NCBI GenBank assembly: GCA_015484845.1
Contig: WFUT01000198.1
Span: 1 to 42,561, forward strand
DNA: 42,561 nucleotides
DNA from: Desulfobulbaceae bacterium
Lineage (GTDB): Bacteria; Desulfobacterota; Desulfobulbia; Desulfobulbales; Desulfobulbaceae
Direction: 5' to 3'
Shown here in pieces: positions 39,969 through 42,561 of the stretch (the first letter of the stretch is position 1; every line of letters starts with the position of its first letter). Under the pieces are notes generated by a model. That model was not told the origin of the DNA. It saw only the letters and a list, made by a program, of their open reading frames with translations, and made no database searches. A program made the position numbers and the translations under genes.

Positions 39969-40405
39969 GCTTCCAGACTCCTTCCAAGTATCTTTGCTGC
40001 CATATCCCGGGCAAACCCGGCCGCATTATCCTGAAGCTCTTTCCTGGCAGCCTCGATCTGCGAGCGAAGCTCTGCAAGCTGCTTTTCCTTTTCGCCTTCT
40101 GCTTCCTGGCGAATGGCGGCCAGTTTCTCCGCCCCGGCAGCCTGCGCTTCACTTCGGGCACCATCAAGAGCTTTTTTCGCCTTGGCGCTTGCCTCACGCA
40201 TCTTCCTGTCCACTTCTGCCTGGCGCTGGCGGGCATTCTGCTCAAACTGCTCGACATCGGTGTTCAGGGAATCGATCCTCTCCTGCCTCTTGTCCAGGAT
40301 GGCAAGGACAGGCTTATAGAGGATTACGTTGAGGACCAACATCAATACGATCATGTTCACAATGTGAATGAACAGCGTGATATCAAGTGTAATCATGCCA
40401 ACCAC
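39965..40405 (-). CDS. ATP synthase Fo subunit b' (second b-type subunit)
   Basis: MITLDITLFIHIVNMIVLMLVLNVILYKPVLAILDKRQERIDSLNTDVEQFEQNARQRQAEVDRKM... Confidence 0.92.
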   Translation of the reverse strand: MVGMITLDITLFIHIVNMIVLMLVLNVILYKPVLAILDKRQERIDSLNTDVEQFEQNARQRQAEVDRKMREASAKAKKALDGARSEAQAAGAEKLAAIRQEAEGEKEKQLAELRSQIEAARKELQDNAAGFARDMAAKILGRSLEA

Positions 40406-40572
40406 TCCTGATGATTAAAAAAAGTAAGATTCCCTATGCCTCAAAGTGAATGATGGTTCAGCTCACGAACTGGATAACTAATGAAAAAACGTCAAGCTGT
40501 CAAATCTTTTTTCCGTAAAATTCGTCCCATATTCCCGCTCCGCTACCACATTGCGCTCCTCCTGGCCCCCCT

Positions 40573-40726
40573 CTGCCATCCCTGCCCTCCGCGGGGATGG
40601 CAGGCCGGAAAACGGGCGATCCCGCCCCAACCTCGCTGCTGCCGCGCCCGTGCCGGGGACAGCGCCTCCGGCAGCAGCGACAGCGGCCTGGCGATCCGGT
40701 GTTCTGCCCCACGGCCCGGGGCCGTG
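40573..40726. other. Cluster of three strong hairpins upstream of the atp operon (structured RNA or DNA candidate)
   Basis: CTGCCATCCC/GGGATGGCAG (40573-40603), TCGCTGCTGCCG/CGGCAGCAGCGA (40633-40680), CACGGCC/GGCCGTG (40710-40726), all perfect stems. Confidence 0.5.
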
Positions 40727-40762
40727 ATCTGCAAAAGAACTGAACAGTACAATAGATATTAT

Positions 40763-41827
40763 TTAAGCATCATCACCCCGGTACCCGCCCTGGCCGCTGC
40801 CGCCTGCCGCCGCCGGGACAGGACACGGTTCCTCTCCTTTCAGCCATCGCTGCAGGCGCGCCAGTCCCTCCTGCGTGGACACCAGCGGCCGGTAGCCGAG
40901 GATCTGCCGGGCCCTGGCGCCGGAAAACCAGTGCGAACGGGCCAGCTGGTGGGCGACAAACCGGGTCATGGGCGGCTCCCGGGTGCGTCCCAGCGCGCCA
41001 TAGAGCATCTCCAGCAGCCAGCCGGCGCCATGGGCAACAGCAAAGGGGACCCGGGCCCTGACCCGCGGGATGTCCAGGCCGGCAAAGAGCGTGTTGATCC
41101 ACTGCCAGAGGTTCACCGGTTCGGCCTGGGCAATGAAAAAGGGGTGGCCGGCCGCCCGGCCCGCGGTGGCGAGCTCATCCGCGGCCAGGAGGTGGGCATC
41201 TGCCACGTTGTCGATATAGGCGATATCGACCAGGTTGGTGCCGTTGCCGACGATCTTCAGCCTGCCGGCCCTGCCCCGGGCGAGCAGGCGCGGGATGAGG
41301 TTGGTGTCCCCGGGTCCCCAGACCAGGTGCGGCCGCAGGGCCGTGGTCAGCAGGTGCGGGGAATTGGCGGCCAGGACCAGCTTTTCGGCAATGATCTTGC
41401 TGGTGGCATAGTGGCACAGGGTGCGGCGCGCATAGGGTGCCGACTCATCCACCCCCTCCAGGCTGTGCCGGTCAAAGACCACCGACGGCGTGGAGGTATG
41501 GACCAGGATGCCAACCCGGTTCTCCCTGCAGGCCCGGATCACGTTGACCGTGCCCTGGACATTGATGGCGGCATACTCCTGCCACGGCCCCCAGATTCCC
41601 GCCTTGGCCGCGACATGGAAGACGGCGTCCTGGCCCGCGGCTGCCCGGCCGACGGTCTCGCGGTCCCGGATGTCGCCGCGGATACAGGTGGCCCCGGCCC
41701 GCTCCAGGGCGGGATAACGGTTCCTGCCCAGGACCGTGACCCGGATGCCCCTGTCCAGCAGCCGCAGGGTGATGGCCGAGCCGATAAAGCCGCCTCCGCC
41801 GGTTACCAGCGCGCTGTTCATGGTCAT
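40763..41827 (-). CDS. oleD: OleD-like NAD(P)-dependent 2-alkyl-3-oxoalkanoate reductase (3-beta-HSD-type SDR)
   Basis: ALVTGGGGFIGSAITLRLLDRGIRVTVLGR; VFHVAAKAGIWGPWQEYAAINVQGTVNVI; HTSTPSVVFD; HYATSKIIAEKLVLAAN; LRPHLVWGPGD; downstream of OleC-like gene. Confidence 0.85.
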   Translation of the reverse strand: MTMNSALVTGGGGFIGSAITLRLLDRGIRVTVLGRNRYPALERAGATCIRGDIRDRETVGRAAAGQDAVFHVAAKAGIWGPWQEYAAINVQGTVNVIRACRENRVGILVHTSTPSVVFDRHSLEGVDESAPYARRTLCHYATSKIIAEKLVLAANSPHLLTTALRPHLVWGPGDTNLIPRLLARGRAGRLKIVGNGTNLVDIAYIDNVADAHLLAADELATAGRAAGHPFFIAQAEPVNLWQWINTLFAGLDIPRVRARVPFAVAHGAGWLLEMLYGALGRTREPPMTRFVAHQLARSHWFSGARARQILGYRPLVSTQEGLARLQRWLKGEEPCPVPAAAGGSGQGGYRGDDA

Positions 41828-41890
41828 GGTGTTCCCCTGTTCATTGACCGGTGCCTGCCGCCCATGGCGCCGCCACGGGTATGCGCCCTA

Positions 41891-42561
41891 TCAGAGCCCG
41901 TCCTTGTTCTTGACACAGTTCCTGGCCCGCAGGCGCCGCTCGGCCCACTCGGCCAGCTGCTCGCGGAAGATCTTGGCGTTGTGGCGGATATCCACCGGAA
42001 AGGAGGAGTGGATGAGAAAGGTCTGCACCGGCCGGGTCACGGCATGGGCCCCTGCGATCTGCCGCAGTTCCCCGAGGAACTTCTTCCGGTCCCTGATGCG
42101 GCCGGCCGGTTCCACCACCAGGACCGGCCGCTGGCAGCAGGCAGGCCCGACGCCGACCAGGGCCGAGCGGAAGACCAGGGGATGGGTGTTGAAGATCGTC
42201 TCCACCGGCATGGTGTCCAGGGGACCGTCCGCGGTCAGGACCCGGTGCGCCTTGCGGCCGCAGAACCAGAGCCGGCCCTCCCGGTCCAGGTAGCCCACGT
42301 CGCCCATCCGGTGCCAGAAGGTATGGCCATCGGCGATCTTGGCCATCCTGGTCTGTTCCGGGTCGTGGTCATAGGACCTGGTGACCACCGGCCCGCGGAC
42401 CACGATCTCGCCGGTCTCGCCCGGCGGCAGGGGAGCCGCCTGGTCCCAGGAGGCGATCTCCCCCTCCTCCGGCCGGATGATGCGGATCTCCATGCCGGGC
42501 AGGGCCCTGCCCACGCAGATCCCGGCGCCGCGCAGGGACAGGGGCCAGGTCTCTGCAAGGA
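41891..42561 (-). CDS. oleC: OleC-like AMP-forming ligase / beta-lactone synthetase, C-terminal part (runs off window edge)
   Basis: GRALPGMEIRIIRP...GETGEIVVRGPVVTRSYDHDPEQTRMAKIADGHTFWHRMGDVGYLDREGRLWFCGRKAHRV...FPVDIRHNAKIFREQLAEWA. Confidence 0.87.
   Translation of the reverse strand, partial: LAETWPLSLRGAGICVGRALPGMEIRIIRPEEGEIASWDQAAPLPPGETGEIVVRGPVVTRSYDHDPEQTRMAKIADGHTFWHRMGDVGYLDREGRLWFCGRKAHRVLTADGPLDTMPVETIFNTHPLVFRSALVGVGPACCQRPVLVVEPAGRIRDRKKFLGELRQIAGAHAVTRPVQTFLIHSSFPVDIRHNAKIFREQLAEWAERRLRARNCVKNKDGL

Noticed and set aside
40475-40503. Candidate atp operon promoter TTGACA-17-TAGTTA (minus strand)
   Set aside because: The -35 box is perfect but the -10 is poor; not strong enough to list as a feature.

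Overview
High-GC chromosomal window, probably from a Desulfobulbaceae-like Desulfobacterota bacterium (lineage inferred from gene content only). Most of it is housekeeping: rpmH-rnpA-yidD-yidC-khpB(jag)-mnmE, trkA-trkH-mnmG-lgt, HU, a NarL-type regulator, a transporter/universal-stress pair, a three-gene exopolysaccharide module, epmA-efp, yfcE-like/HIT/mutS, an AMIN-type amidase, a GltD-like protein, an F1Fo ATP synthase operon (b', b, delta, alpha, gamma, beta, epsilon), and the end of an ole (OleC-OleD) hydrocarbon locus. The four observations most worth a second look are: (1) a C_GCAxxG_C_C family redox protein that the ORF track truncates, because its first conserved Cys is encoded by an in-frame TGA followed by a bSECIS-like hairpin (probable selenoprotein); (2) an adjacent amidohydrolase-family protein that has lost essentially all canonical metal ligands (probable pseudoenzyme); (3) a single-polypeptide fusion of endonuclease III (Nth) with exonuclease III (Xth), both catalytic cores apparently intact; (4) a pair of inverted ~108-bp structured repeats flanking epmA-efp. 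All calls come from reading the sequence and remembered family motifs; no database searches were run.
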